DNA from: Halopseudomonas xinjiangensis
GTDB taxonomy: Bacteria; Pseudomonadota; Gammaproteobacteria; Pseudomonadales; Pseudomonadaceae
Direction: 5' to 3'
NCBI GenBank assembly: GCA_011050525.1
Contig: DRFO01000034.1
Location: 1-64,000, forward strand
DNA: 64,000 bases
The notes under the pieces are model-generated. The model did no database searches, was not told the DNA's origin, and was given only the letters and a program-made list of their open reading frames with translations. Both the position numbers and the translations under genes were made by a program. Of this stretch, positions 27,136-36,948 are shown piece by piece; within the stretch, counting starts at the first letter, position 1; every line of letters starts with the position of its first letter.

Positions 27136-29369
27136 CCAGGAAGGCCCCTCTCCAGGCACTGTTCTATCTGAATGTGTCGATAGTTGCGCTACTGATCGGA
27201 TACAAAATTTATCTCAACTATTTCAACGAAGCCTTCGAGGCGGTACATACCGAGCAACTGCTCGCAATTGAAGAGCGCCTGCAGAACAAGGAGTCATTCA
27301 GCTTCGCCGTGGTGGGCAATATCAACAACTCGGTCGGCATTTTTGAACGCACCTTCATCCCGATGTTGAACCAGTCCGGGCTGGATTTCCTGGTGTCGGC
27401 CGGCAACGCGGTGAGTAGTGGCAGCGAAGACAAGTACCGGTCCCTTTACGGAACCCTGACCAAGCTCGATATTCCTTACCTGCTGACCTTTGGCGCCAAC
27501 GAATACACCAGCTTTGGCAGTTTCCGGTTTTACGAGCATTTCGGACCGCACCTCTATTCGGTCCGAATTGGCGAAAGCCGGCTGATATTTCTGGACAGTA
27601 CCGGGAAGACACCCTACCGCTGGCAACTGCACTGGTTGAGGGATCTACTGCTGAATGACGACGCGATGCATACGCTGGTGTTCATCGGCCACCCTCTCCT
27701 GTACGTCGCCCAGCAGACGCTTTTCGAGCAGGAAGAGGATTATCTGGGCCCGAGTGACTTTCGTGAAGAGTTGCTGAGTCTGTTCGCCACTCACCGGATA
27801 GACGTGGTTTTTTCCGCAAATCTTTCGTTGTTTTCCGAGCAGCAAATCGGGCCCACACGCTTTATCACTACTGGCGGAGCGGGCGGTCTGATTCTCAATG
27901 ACGAGGAGAGCTTTTATCATTACATCAAGGTAGACGTGACTCCGCAGGGTATCGCTACCGAGCTGATGCCGATGGAAATAGGACAACACCCCCTGCTAAA
28001 GCGCCTGGAAAGCCTATGGTTCTTCATCTATTCGCTGTTTTACGTTGGCTATCTGAATTTTCTGCTGCTGGTCAGCCTGTTTTCTCTGCTGGCAATCCGG
28101 CTTTACACGCTTATATTCGTCGATAGGGACTATTACCGGGATTTCGATGCGGACCCGTCGCCCTGGCTGGAGAAGCCACTGCGGATCGCCATGTTCACCA
28201 ACAATTACCTGCCTTTCATTGGTGGCGTACCGATCTCCATAGAGCGCCTACGCGGCGGACTCGAGGCAATGGGCAACAAGACCCTGATCATCGCACCGCG
28301 CTATCGCGACCAACCGCCGGCCGAGGAAAGGGTCTTGCGGGTTCCTTCATTATTATCAATGGGTGAAAAACGCGAGTTTCGTCTGGCCAATATCTTTCTG
28401 CCGCGAATATCCCGCCAGTTGAGATCGTTCAAACCCGATGTCATTCATGTTCACCACCCAGTCTGGCTGGGCTCGTTAGGGCTTTTTCTGGGCCGCCGCC
28501 TGCGTATCCCGGTCGTATTTACCTATCACACGCGCCTGGAACACTATGCTCATTTCGTGCCGCTGCCAGGTAGCTTATTCCGCAATTTCATTTCCCACGC
28601 GCTGATCAAGCGCTTTGCCAACAAATGTGACGGAATCATAGTCCCAACCTATTCGGCCGAGGAGTACCTCAGAATCATAGGCGTCAAAACGACAACCTTT
28701 GTGCAACCCACCGGTATCGACTTCGAGCGATATCAGGATATTACGTCTGAGCAATTGGGACAGTTGCGCGGGGAACTTGGCCTGCAGGACGAAACCGTGC
28801 TGATCAGCGTTTCCCGTCTATCCAACGAGAAGAATCTCGATTTCATTATTGATGCGGTCGCCTCGTTGCGCAGAACTCTCGAGCGTCCCTTCCGGCTGTT
28901 GTTGATAGGTGAAGGGCACCAGCGCAACCGGTTGCAAAAACGTATTGATGAGATGGACCTGCAGAACAGTATCACTCTGATTGGCGCCGTTCCGGCCAGT
29001 CAGATGGCTATTTATTACAACCTTGGTGATTTATTCGTATTTGCCTCCAAGTCAGAAACCCAGGGCATGGTGATACTGGAGGCCATGGCGGCCGGGTTGC
29101 CCGTAGTGGCCATCCGGTCCAGCGGTATAGATGATGTGATCACCCACGGTCACAACGGCTACAAGACACCTGAGAGCCAGAGCCAGTGGCAAGCCGCTGT
29201 CAGCGAGCTGATTACGAACGTTGATTTGCGGCAAACCCTTTCAGGCCATGCCCGGGATTTCGCCAGAGGGTTCTCCGTAGAGAAATTCGCGAATGATATA
29301 AAGGGGGTTTATGCGGAAGTACTTGCCAAAAAAATCCATACGCCGGACGTCGGCACCACCAAAGACTGA
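27132..29369 (+). CDS. phosphoesterase-like domain fused to a GT4 glycosyltransferase
   Basis: The 745-residue protein has an N-terminal membrane helix (about 10-28) and a calcineurin-like domain (55-280). The metal motifs are degenerate: GNINN where GDxH is expected, SAGNAVSSGS for GNxxD, FGANEY for GNHE, while IGHPLLY keeps the GHxP motif. A TM pair (about 300-330) follows, then a complete GT-B family 4 glycosyltransferase: FTNNYLPFIGGVPISIERL, DVIHVHHP, VVFTYHTRLE, QPTGIDFERY, SRLSNEKNLDFIIDA and the donor-site KSETQGMVILEAMAAGLPVV (separate stretches). Such GT4 enzymes make glycolipids or polysaccharides. Coupled to the flippase-like gene. The substrate is unknown and the phosphoesterase-like part may be structural. 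Confidence 0.85.
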   Translation: MTRKAPLQALFYLNVSIVALLIGYKIYLNYFNEAFEAVHTEQLLAIEERLQNKESFSFAVVGNINNSVGIFERTFIPMLNQSGLDFLVSAGNAVSSGSEDKYRSLYGTLTKLDIPYLLTFGANEYTSFGSFRFYEHFGPHLYSVRIGESRLIFLDSTGKTPYRWQLHWLRDLLLNDDAMHTLVFIGHPLLYVAQQTLFEQEEDYLGPSDFREELLSLFATHRIDVVFSANLSLFSEQQIGPTRFITTGGAGGLILNDEESFYHYIKVDVTPQGIATELMPMEIGQHPLLKRLESLWFFIYSLFYVGYLNFLLLVSLFSLLAIRLYTLIFVDRDYYRDFDADPSPWLEKPLRIAMFTNNYLPFIGGVPISIERLRGGLEAMGNKTLIIAPRYRDQPPAEERVLRVPSLLSMGEKREFRLANIFLPRISRQLRSFKPDVIHVHHPVWLGSLGLFLGRRLRIPVVFTYHTRLEHYAHFVPLPGSLFRNFISHALIKRFANKCDGIIVPTYSAEEYLRIIGVKTTTFVQPTGIDFERYQDITSEQLGQLRGELGLQDETVLISVSRLSNEKNLDFIIDAVASLRRTLERPFRLLLIGEGHQRNRLQKRIDEMDLQNSITLIGAVPASQMAIYYNLGDLFVFASKSETQGMVILEAMAAGLPVVAIRSSGIDDVITHGHNGYKTPESQSQWQAAVSELITNVDLRQTLSGHARDFARGFSVEKFANDIKGVYAEVLAKKIHTPDVGTTKD

Positions 29370-29400
29370 CGCTTTGATACATCAGGACCGTTCCAGCACC

Positions 29401-29571
29401 TCATCCCAGATTGCTCGGCCTGCGTCCTACCACGAACGAAACGACGAACAACATCAGAAATACCACAAACAGGATCTTGGCGATTCCTGTCGCAGCTCCC
29501 ACAATGCCGCCAAAACCCAACACCGCGGCAATAATCGCGATAACCAGGAAGGTAATAGCCCAACTCAACAT
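29401..29571 (-). CDS. DUF1328 small membrane protein
   Basis: The 56-residue protein is almost wholly hydrophobic: [35 protein letters not shown] with a conserved G-rich core, ending in FVVGRRPS (two separate parts of one sequence). This matches the DUF1328 family, small two-helix proteins induced under stress in many bacteria. GGGGAAA precedes the ATG. It is in tandem with the 74-residue gene upstream, on the same strand, with a 73-bp gap. Confidence 0.85.
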   Translation of the reverse strand: MLSWAITFLVIAIIAAVLGFGGIVGAATGIAKILFVVFLMLFVVSFVVGRRPSNLG

Positions 29572-29644
29572 GTATTTTCCCCAATAGTCCTGATGTAAGC
29601 ACTGCTTGCCAGGCACCAAAGCGAAGCGCCTTGTTTTATTCTGA

Positions 29645-29869
29645 TTAAAATACCCAACTCTTCTGCTCTTCGCTTTCGCGCTGACTGCTAGCCGCGACGG
29701 ATGGCAAGGCAGCGGGCTGAATATCCGCCATCCGGTATTGCATGCTGGATATTATCTGGTGGCTCTGTCTGGCATCGGCATTCTGCTCCCCACCCAGCAT
29801 CAACATTACCGCAGCGACTGCAAACAAGCCTTTCCCCAGCAACCCAAAGCTCATATGACGATGGCTCAT
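29645..29869 (-). CDS. small exported protein of unknown function
   Basis: The 74-residue protein has a signal-like N-terminus ([20 protein letters not shown]) and a short polar tail rich in Gln, Ser and Glu. The ATG follows AGGAGG at good spacing, so I treat it as real. No family recognised. It lies between the DUF1328 gene and algB, on the minus strand. Confidence 0.55.
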   Translation of the reverse strand: MSHRHMSFGLLGKGLFAVAAVMLMLGGEQNADARQSHQIISSMQYRMADIQPAALPSVAASSQRESEEQKSWVF

Positions 29870-30082
29870 CCTGATTTCCTCCTAGCCTGACCGGCTCTAA
29901 CACGGTCAGTGTCCGCCCAATTCATGTGAAGCGTTATATGTCCGACTTTTTCGATAAATACTGTCTTTGTTTTTTTGAACACCCGAATCCAATCAATGAA
30001 ACTTCCGTGCTTCGCCACGTTCCTATCCTTTAAGCAGCTACCTCTTTCCTGCTTAAGGACCGGCTTCACGGTCTGTTTTTGG

Positions 30083-30104
30083 CCTGAGTTGCCGGCAACT
30101 CAGG
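30083..30104. repeat. perfect 22-bp palindrome upstream of algB
   Basis: CCTGAGTTGCC is followed at once by its exact reverse complement GGCAACTCAGG. No T-run follows on either strand, so it is not an intrinsic terminator; it looks like a binding site for a dimeric regulator. Confidence 0.6.
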
Positions 30105-30148
30105 TGATCAGCGGGCGCAATTCCCCTATCTATATTTCCTCTATATAT

Positions 30149-30165
30149 GTGGCAATAGTTGTGCC
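30149..30165 (+). promoter_or_regulatory. possible sigma-54 promoter upstream of algB
   Basis: TGGCAATAGTTGTGCC has GG (30151-30152) and GC (30163-30164) separated by ten bases, the required spacing for the -24/-12 elements, though the -12 box TGTGC departs from TTGCA. TGGCA-N7-TGCCA is also an inverted repeat. Low confidence. Confidence 0.3.
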
Positions 30166-30332
30166 ATCTTTTTTATTCCTTGTTTCCCTTATAAAATCAA
30201 CCAGTTACATCTTTTTATGCCACTATGCCAGCATGCAGCCTGCATGATTAGGCTTGGATTGCCATGCAATTTGCACGAAGATACGCGGACTAACTGCCAC
30301 TTTTTTAGCCGCGTGAACAGGACAACGGAAAT

Positions 30333-31670
30333 ATGGAACCGAAGCATGGGCGTATTCTCCTGGTAGATGACGAATCCGCGATCCTGAGAACCTTTCGCTA
30401 TTGCCTTGAAGATGAAGGGTATGAAGTTGCCACAGCGAACAGTGCGGCTCAGGCTGAAGCGGTAATTCGCCAACAGGTCTTCGATCTCTGCTTCCTGGAT
30501 CTTCGCCTCGGGCAGGACAATGGGCTGGATGTGCTGGCCCACATGCGCATCAATGCGCCGTGGATGCGGGTCGTCATCGTCACTGCCCATTCGGCTGTCG
30601 ACACGGCCGTTGATGCCATGCAAGCCGGCGCCACCGACTATCTGGTAAAACCGTGCAGCCCTGACCAGCTTCGCCTCGCTGCCGCCAAGCAGCTTGAGGT
30701 AAGGCAGCTCGCAGCACGTCTGGAAGCACTCGAAGGAGAGGTTCGCAAGCAGGACGAAGGCCTGAGTTCGCGCAGCCCTTCGATGATGAACATTTTTGAG
30801 ACCGCTCGGCAGGTCGCGGTGACCGACGCCAACATTCTGATATTGGGCGAATCAGGAACGGGCAAGGGTGAGTTGGCCAGAGCCATCCATAAGTGGAGCA
30901 AGCGGTCAAAGAAAGCCTGTGTCACGATCAACTGCCCCTCTCTGACCGGGGACCTGATGGAAAGCGAACTGTTCGGCCACAGCCGCGGAGCCTTTACCGG
31001 AGCCAATGAAAGCACCCTGGGCCGCGTCAGCCAGGCCGACGGGGGCACGCTTTTTCTCGACGAAGTAGGCGACTTTCCGTTGGCAATTCAGCCGAAACTC
31101 TTGAGATTCATTCAGGACAAGGAGTACGAGCGTATAGGCGATCCAGTGACCCGTCAGGCCAATGTCCGAATCCTCGCCGCGACCAACCTGGATTTGGCAG
31201 AAATGGTGGAGAACGGGCGCTTCCGCGAGGACCTGTTTTATCGTCTCAATGTCATCACCATCACCCTGCTGCCCCTGCGTGATCGTACGGAAGACATTCT
31301 GCAGCTGGCAGAACGCTTTCTTGCACACTTTGTTACCGAATATGCCCGTCCGGCCCGGTCTTTCAGCGCAGAATCCCAGGAAGCGCTGGTGTCTTATCAT
31401 TGGCCAGGCAACATTCGGGAGCTACGAAACGTCATCGAGCGCGCAAGCATCATCTGCTCGGACGATAGCGTCCAGCTGAGCCATCTGGGCTTTACCAAGG
31501 AGACCACCAGCAGTGCCCCGAAAATTGGCTCGGAGATGAGTCTGATTGACCTGGAGAAAGCCCATATCGCTGCGGTGCTGGCCAATAGCGATACGCTCGA
31601 TCAGGCCGCCAGGACATTGGGCATTGACGCCTCCACCCTTTACAGAAAACGCAAGCAGCTCGGCCTATGA
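30333..31670 (+). CDS. algB: sigma-54-dependent response regulator AlgB
   Basis: The 445-residue protein matches AlgB of Pseudomonas very closely across its length. Receiver domain: acidic pair Asp12-Asp13, phosphorylation site Asp56 (FLDLRLG), Thr (VTAHSA) and Lys (LVKPCSP). Central AAA+ domain: GESGTGKG (Walker A), the GAFTGA loop that contacts sigma-54, and GGTLFLDEVGDFP (Walker B). C-terminal Fis-type HTH: LDQAARTLGIDASTLYRKRKQ. In P. aeruginosa AlgB with KinB controls alginate and virulence and responds to light and quorum signals. It overlaps kinB by 4 bp. Confidence 0.95.
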   Translation: MEPKHGRILLVDDESAILRTFRYCLEDEGYEVATANSAAQAEAVIRQQVFDLCFLDLRLGQDNGLDVLAHMRINAPWMRVVIVTAHSAVDTAVDAMQAGATDYLVKPCSPDQLRLAAAKQLEVRQLAARLEALEGEVRKQDEGLSSRSPSMMNIFETARQVAVTDANILILGESGTGKGELARAIHKWSKRSKKACVTINCPSLTGDLMESELFGHSRGAFTGANESTLGRVSQADGGTLFLDEVGDFPLAIQPKLLRFIQDKEYERIGDPVTRQANVRILAATNLDLAEMVENGRFREDLFYRLNVITITLLPLRDRTEDILQLAERFLAHFVTEYARPARSFSAESQEALVSYHWPGNIRELRNVIERASIICSDDSVQLSHLGFTKETTSSAPKIGSEMSLIDLEKAHIAAVLANSDTLDQAARTLGIDASTLYRKRKQLGL

Positions 31671-33442
31671 CCCTGCGCAACCGGTTATTCCTGAGTACCA
31701 GCGCCCTGCTGACGGTAGCCCTACTGGGGCTTCTCCTCGGTATATTCAGCGTATTGCAGCTCACCAAAGCCCAGAATCAGCTGATGAAGAGGAATTTGAG
31801 CTTCATCGACGCCACCATGGGCATGGGTGAAGAGATCGGCAATCAGACCATTCTGATGATCTCGGAGAGTCTGGATCGCGAGGCGCTACGCATCTCCGAC
31901 GAGAACTTCAGGCGTTGGCTGGATCGGGCTCGGGCCAGTTCCGTGATCGAAACGGACCAGGCCGCCGTCGAAGAAATTGCCGAGTCTTACAACTACTTTT
32001 CGGGATTACTGGCAAGACCCTTCGATATCAGACGCCAACTGTTGCGCAACAACCAGTTTGGGCAGGCTGTCGAGGCGATGCGCGACCATATCAACGCGGT
32101 CCAGCTGCACTATGTGGCTGAGGTTGAGAAGACCGAGGCCGACTCCAGGGAACGCGCCTGGTTGATGGCGACGTTGCTGGGCCTCATTGGCGTAGCCATA
32201 TTGTTGATCGGTTTCGTCACTGCCCACAGTATTGCCCAACGCTTCGCCAGGCCTATCGAGGCGCTCGCCCGCGCTGCCGACCAGATCGGCCGTGGTGACT
32301 TCAAGGTCATTTTGCCACTATCGCCGATAGCGGAGTTGTCTGCGTTGAGCCGACGTTTCGGCTTGATGGCCGAGGCGGTAAGAGAGTTCAAGCACAGCAA
32401 CGTCGAGGCCCTGCAGGCAGAACAGCGACGGCTGCAGGCGGTGCTGGACAGCATCAATGACGGGCTGCTGATTATCGGTCGCAGCGGAATGGTCGAACAT
32501 TTCAACCCGGTTGCTCAGCGCCAGCTGGGTTGGAACGAGGCGCATTTAGGCCAAAGCCTGGGCGACGCCCTGCAATTGCCCGAGCTTGAGGAGCAATTGC
32601 AACAGGTATTGAACGATGGGCTTCTGGCAGATCCCATCGAGGATTTGCAGATCGAAGCCAACGGCGAGACCCGCTTGCTGTGCTATAGCCTGACGCCGGT
32701 CAGTCATGAAGCCGGCCAGCGGATACTGGGCGCCGTGATGGTGCTGCGCGACGTGACAGAGCAGCGCGCATTCGAACGGGTACGCAGCGAGTTCGTGCTT
32801 CGCGCCTCACACGAGCTACGCACCCCGGTTACGGGCATGCACATGGCATTCTCTCTGTTGCAGGAACACCTCAAGTCCCTCGGCCCACGACAGGCTGATC
32901 TGCTCAATACGGTGGACGAGGAGATGCGTCGCCTGGTCAAGCTGATCAACGATCTGCTCAATTTCTCGCGCTATCAAAACGGCGTCCAGAAAATCGAACT
33001 GCACCATTGCGATGTGCATGAACTGCTCCTCCACGCCCAGCAGCGCCTACAAACCCAGGCAAGCGAAACCAACGTCTCCCTGAAAATCGAGCTGCACGAG
33101 ACATTACCTTTGGTATCCATGGATCGTCTCCAGATCGAAAGAGTGCTGGACAATCTGATCGGTAACGCCCTGCGTCACAGCGAAAGCGGCGGCCAGATTA
33201 CTCTTCAAGCCTGGCGTCAGGGAGAGCGGGTCATCATCAGTGTGAAGGACAACGGAGAAGGCATTCCCTATAGCCAACAGGCACGGGTATTCGAGCCCTT
33301 TGTGCAAATCGGGCGCAAGAAAGGCGGGGCGGGGCTCGGGCTGGCGCTATGCAAGGAAATCGTGCAACTGCATGGAGGCCACATCGGCGTTCATTCCAAG
33401 CCGGAACAGGGCGCACAGTTCTACCTGGCCCTGCCATTGTGA
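31667..33442 (+). CDS. kinB: sensor histidine kinase KinB
   Basis: The 591-residue protein has an N-terminal helix (about 7-30), a periplasmic sensor domain to about 160, a second helix (LLGLIGVAILLIGFVTA), a HAMP domain, a PAS domain (residues 255-370) and the kinase core. The H box reads ASHELRTPVTG with His382, the N box NLIGNALRHS, and the G boxes DNGEGIP and GGAGLGLALCKE. It phosphorylates and, mainly, dephosphorylates AlgB. Coupled to algB by ATGA overlap. The 3' end lies 1 bp from the end of the convergent AEC transporter gene. Confidence 0.95.
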   Translation: MTLRNRLFLSTSALLTVALLGLLLGIFSVLQLTKAQNQLMKRNLSFIDATMGMGEEIGNQTILMISESLDREALRISDENFRRWLDRARASSVIETDQAAVEEIAESYNYFSGLLARPFDIRRQLLRNNQFGQAVEAMRDHINAVQLHYVAEVEKTEADSRERAWLMATLLGLIGVAILLIGFVTAHSIAQRFARPIEALARAADQIGRGDFKVILPLSPIAELSALSRRFGLMAEAVREFKHSNVEALQAEQRRLQAVLDSINDGLLIIGRSGMVEHFNPVAQRQLGWNEAHLGQSLGDALQLPELEEQLQQVLNDGLLADPIEDLQIEANGETRLLCYSLTPVSHEAGQRILGAVMVLRDVTEQRAFERVRSEFVLRASHELRTPVTGMHMAFSLLQEHLKSLGPRQADLLNTVDEEMRRLVKLINDLLNFSRYQNGVQKIELHHCDVHELLLHAQQRLQTQASETNVSLKIELHETLPLVSMDRLQIERVLDNLIGNALRHSESGGQITLQAWRQGERVIISVKDNGEGIPYSQQARVFEPFVQIGRKKGGAGLGLALCKEIVQLHGGHIGVHSKPEQGAQFYLALPL

Positions 33443-33443
33443 T

Positions 33444-34367
33444 CTAGGCGCCAAAAGCCCAGGAGATCATCAATGGAATATACAGCAAGGCAAACAGGGT
33501 ACTGAGCAACGCGGTGCCTGCAACCTGTCTCGGCGCTGTTTCCAGCAACGTAGCGATCACTACACTGTTGGCGGCAATCGGCGTAATCGATATGAGAAAG
33601 ATCGCCTGGTAGACCGCCGTATCGTAAATATGCAGCAGTTGCCCATCAATCAGCCAGAAGGCTCCTGCCAGCAGCGGCCATGCGACAAATTTTCCGGCGA
33701 AGGCCAGCAGGGTAAAGCGCACGTTACCGGCCAGCCCACGGAAGCTGACGATGCTCATGCCTATAATCATCATGCCGAAAAAAATATAGGCGCCACGGGC
33801 ATTATCGAACAGGGGCATCAGTACAGAAGGAATCTCTCCCCCGGCCAGGTTCAGCACCACCGCCAGGAAAAATGCGTACAGCGCCGGCAGGCGGACCACC
33901 TTGAGTAGGCAGTCTCTGACGCCATAGCGACCCCGCGCGGCAAGGTAGAAACCGACCGAGCTTTCATACAGGGTAGTGCCCAGCATGCAGACGATGTAGA
34001 GCGCCAGGCCTTCCTCACCAAACAGCAGCAGTGCCAGCGGGACACCAAAATAGCCCGTGTTTCCGGTAGCAACCGTCAGCGGGATCATATTGGCGCTATC
34101 GTCCCTCACCCACCGCTGGGCTATCACAAGATGAGCCAGGCCGAGCAACGAACAGAAACCCATCACCAGAAACGGCAGAGCGATGATCTCAGCTGAAAGC
34201 GGCGCGCTCATCACCCCTGCAAACACGACCGAGGGCAGGACGATATACATCATTATCCCGGCGATATGCCGGCCGCTGGCCTCAAGATATCGCCCGGCGA
34301 TCCAGCCCAGCACGACCATAAGGTAGAGCGGAGCCAACTTGAACAGTAGCGCCAGGGCTGCGGTCAC
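33444..34367 (-). CDS. AEC family transporter
   Basis: The 307-residue protein has ten predicted membrane helices in two halves: ILPSVVFAGVM-like MMYIVLPSVVFAGVMSAP, then ATGNTGYFGVPLALLLFG, and in the second half FGMMIIGMSIV and ISITPIAANSVVIATLL. These match the auxin efflux carrier (AEC) family, which in bacteria transports malonate, malate or related acids. It starts 11 bp after tpm on the same strand, so the two are probably cotranscribed. The substrate is unknown. Confidence 0.88.
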   Translation of the reverse strand: MTAALALLFKLAPLYLMVVLGWIAGRYLEASGRHIAGIMMYIVLPSVVFAGVMSAPLSAEIIALPFLVMGFCSLLGLAHLVIAQRWVRDDSANMIPLTVATGNTGYFGVPLALLLFGEEGLALYIVCMLGTTLYESSVGFYLAARGRYGVRDCLLKVVRLPALYAFFLAVVLNLAGGEIPSVLMPLFDNARGAYIFFGMMIIGMSIVSFRGLAGNVRFTLLAFAGKFVAWPLLAGAFWLIDGQLLHIYDTAVYQAIFLISITPIAANSVVIATLLETAPRQVAGTALLSTLFALLYIPLMISWAFGA

Positions 34368-34378
34368 GTGGGATACCT

Positions 34379-35032
34379 CTAGGTTTGCTCGATCAAATAG
34401 ACCCGCTCATGCAACTCGGTCATCCCCTGGCTTCTGAACATCTGATGCTCATCAAGCACGTCCCTGTTGTCCAGCAAGGCAATATCACAACCTGCAAAAA
34501 GCCGGCGAACCTCCTCGTCCGACACGCTGAATGGCGGACCGGCGCGCTGCGCCTGCGGATAGTCGAGGGTCACCAGCAGCATTGTCCAGCGTGGAGGCAG
34601 GATACGGCGCATATGCGCTGCGTACTCTTCGCGCATGCGGCCCGGCAAGGCTATGAGCGCCGCCCGATCATAAACCACCTGGACACTTCCCACATCGGAA
34701 GCTGTCAGGGCAAAGAAATCACCGCAGTAAAGACGGTAGCCCTGCCCTTCGACCTTCTCGAACGGTCCGGTGATTGTCCACTCGAAGGCCAGCGCCTGCT
34801 CGGCAGCGAACTCTTGCAGTGCCTTGCGGGCAAGCTCGACACCTATGACGGTGTGCCCACGGTCGACAAGCCAGTGCATATCCAGGCTTTTGCCGCACAG
34901 GGGAACCAGCACGGGCGCACCCTGGGACGCGCGCACAAATGGCCACCAGTGGGTCAGCAGCGGGTTGACCTGTGATTTGTGAAAACCGGTCTCCCCCAAA
35001 TGCCACCGTTGCTTCCAGAAATCCGCTTCCAT
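34379..35032 (-). CDS. tpm: thiopurine S-methyltransferase
   Basis: The 217-residue protein starts [20 protein letters not shown], then [23 protein letters not shown], the SAM-binding motif I region, and [22 protein letters not shown], all close to bacterial thiopurine methyltransferases. It uses S-adenosylmethionine to methylate thiopurines and, in Pseudomonas, selenite and tellurite, giving volatile methylated products. It heads a two-gene unit with the AEC transporter. Confidence 0.93.
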   Translation of the reverse strand: MEADFWKQRWHLGETGFHKSQVNPLLTHWWPFVRASQGAPVLVPLCGKSLDMHWLVDRGHTVIGVELARKALQEFAAEQALAFEWTITGPFEKVEGQGYRLYCGDFFALTASDVGSVQVVYDRAALIALPGRMREEYAAHMRRILPPRWTMLLVTLDYPQAQRAGPPFSVSDEEVRRLFAGCDIALLDNRDVLDEHQMFRSQGMTELHERVYLIEQT

Positions 35033-35140
35033 CAGCCCTCCTTCCGTTGCAATTTATTGACTATACAGCAATTTTTTCCATCATCTGGCCATTCGAGTTA
35101 TAGTAATTCGAGTGAAGCACACAGGACCGATGGCTGCCTA

Positions 35141-36886
35141 ATGGATAGCATTAATACTCTTTTTCTGATTGGTGCCCTGCTGATTGGCGCCAGTATCCTT
35201 GCCAGCTCCCTGTCGTCGAAGCTAGGCATCCCTCTGCTGCTGATTTTCCTTATCATCGGCATGCTCGCGGGCGTGGACGGGCCTGGTGGCATTGTCTTTG
35301 ACAATGTCGACACGGCCTTCATGATCGGCAACCTCGCTCTGGCCATCATCCTGCTGGACGGGGGGATGCGAACCCGGGTTGAAAACTTTCGGGTAGGTCT
35401 ATGGCCAGCGATTTCACTGGCCAGCGGTGGAGTTATTATCAGCGCAGGGCTGATCGGCATGCTTACGGCCTGGCTGCTGGACCTGCATTGGCTTCAGGGT
35501 TTGCTTCTCGGCGCTATCGTCGGTTCCACCGACGCCGCCGCAGTGTTTTCGCTGCTGCAGGGAAAAGGGCTGAACCTGAAGCAGCGCGTGGGCGCGACCC
35601 TGGAAATCGAATCCGGCTCCAACGACCCGATGGCGATTTTCCTGACCATTACCGTCGTTGAAATGCTGCGCTCCGGACAGCAGCAATTTGACTGGGGCTT
35701 TCTGCTCGTCCTGGTGCAGCAATTCGGCATCGGTGGTTTATGCGGTATTGCCGGCGGGTTCTTTCTGGCATGGCTGGTGAACCGCTTGCATCTGGCAACT
35801 GGCCTGTATCCCCTGCTGATCACCAGCGGCGCCATTCTGGTATTTGCTGCCACCAACAGCATTGGCGGTAGCGGTTTCCTGGCGATCTATCTGACTGGTC
35901 TGGTGCTGGGCAACCGGCGCGTACATAACCTGCAAAATATTCTGCATGTTCAGGATGGGCTCGCCTGGCTGAGCCAGATTGGCATGTTCCTGATGCTCGG
36001 ATTGCTTGTTACCCCGAGCGAGATGCTACCGATAGCCCTGCCCGCCGTGTTCATCGCGTTGTTTCTGATTTTCGTGGCGCGGCCGCTGGCGGTACTCATT
36101 TCTCTGGCCCCGTTCGTCTTTTCATGGCGGGAACGATTGTTCATTTCCTGGGTAGGGCTGCGCGGAGCGGTACCCATTATCCTCGCGTTGTTCCCCTTGC
36201 TGGCTGGCCTGGAGCAGGCGCAACTGCTATTCAATCTGGCTTTTGTAGTAGTGCTGGTTTCACTTTTGCTACAGGGTTCGACGCTGCCGCTTGCCGCGCG
36301 GTTATGCAAAGTAGAAATTCCACCTCAACCTGCCCCGCTGCAGCGTACCAGTCTGGATGTCGCCGTCGATGGTCAATACGAGCTGATGATCTACCAACTG
36401 GATAACGCCAACTGGTGTGTCGGTACCCAACTCAGGGATCTGACCATGCCGGCTGATACGCGGATTGCAGCGGTATTTCGCATGAGTCACTTGCTTCATC
36501 CCACTGGCAGTACCCGGCTGGCATTGAACGATGTGTTATGCGTGGTAGGACGCGCACGTGATCTGCCTGCATTGTCAAAACTATTCAGCAAGGCCCACGC
36601 TCCCCGCTATCTGGAAAACCGCAAATTCTTCGGCGACTTCATTCTCGAAGGGGACGCCGAGCTTGGGGAAGTCGGCGCGTTCTACGGTTTTGTGGTGCCG
36701 GCAAACCTGGCGGAGCTGACGCTGGCGGCATTTTTCAGCAAACACTTCGGGGGGCACCCGGTGGTGGGCGACCGGATCGAATGGGAGGGCCACACCTGGG
36801 TTGTCGCGTCCATGGACGACGACCTGATCTTGAAGGTTGGCCTGAAACTTGGGAGCGGATCAACCACACCACCATTGGGCTTCTGA
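35141..36886 (+). CDS. nhaP2: potassium/proton antiporter NhaP2 type (CvrA)
   Basis: The 581-residue protein has about twelve membrane helices of the CPA1 family: [37 protein letters not shown] with the ion-binding Asp, and [17 protein letters not shown]. The C-terminal 180 residues contain an RCK_C-type part ([22 protein letters not shown]) and a CorC/HlyC-like end ([21 protein letters not shown]), the layout of NhaP2. It exchanges K+ or Na+ for H+. The ATG at 35141 is chosen because the first helix follows directly; an upstream extension lacks a signal. Confidence 0.92.
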   Translation: MDSINTLFLIGALLIGASILASSLSSKLGIPLLLIFLIIGMLAGVDGPGGIVFDNVDTAFMIGNLALAIILLDGGMRTRVENFRVGLWPAISLASGGVIISAGLIGMLTAWLLDLHWLQGLLLGAIVGSTDAAAVFSLLQGKGLNLKQRVGATLEIESGSNDPMAIFLTITVVEMLRSGQQQFDWGFLLVLVQQFGIGGLCGIAGGFFLAWLVNRLHLATGLYPLLITSGAILVFAATNSIGGSGFLAIYLTGLVLGNRRVHNLQNILHVQDGLAWLSQIGMFLMLGLLVTPSEMLPIALPAVFIALFLIFVARPLAVLISLAPFVFSWRERLFISWVGLRGAVPIILALFPLLAGLEQAQLLFNLAFVVVLVSLLLQGSTLPLAARLCKVEIPPQPAPLQRTSLDVAVDGQYELMIYQLDNANWCVGTQLRDLTMPADTRIAAVFRMSHLLHPTGSTRLALNDVLCVVGRARDLPALSKLFSKAHAPRYLENRKFFGDFILEGDAELGEVGAFYGFVVPANLAELTLAAFFSKHFGGHPVVGDRIEWEGHTWVVASMDDDLILKVGLKLGSGSTTPPLGF

Positions 36887-36948
36887 GCCGCCAGGCCGAT
36901 TGCAGACAGGCATGCAGAACCAGCCCTGTGCGCAATGCCCGGCCTGGT

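Larger units (their letters stand above)
29870..30332. other. 463-bp AT-rich intergenic region upstream of algB
   Basis: The region is richer in A+T than its neighbours. It holds an imperfect hairpin (CCTTTAAGCAG / CTGCTTAAGG, about 30029-30059), a perfect 22-bp palindrome (30083-30104) and a possible sigma-54 promoter (30150-30165). I see no convincing gene; a 67-codon frame at 29866-30069 on the minus strand has no family match. Confidence 0.5.
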
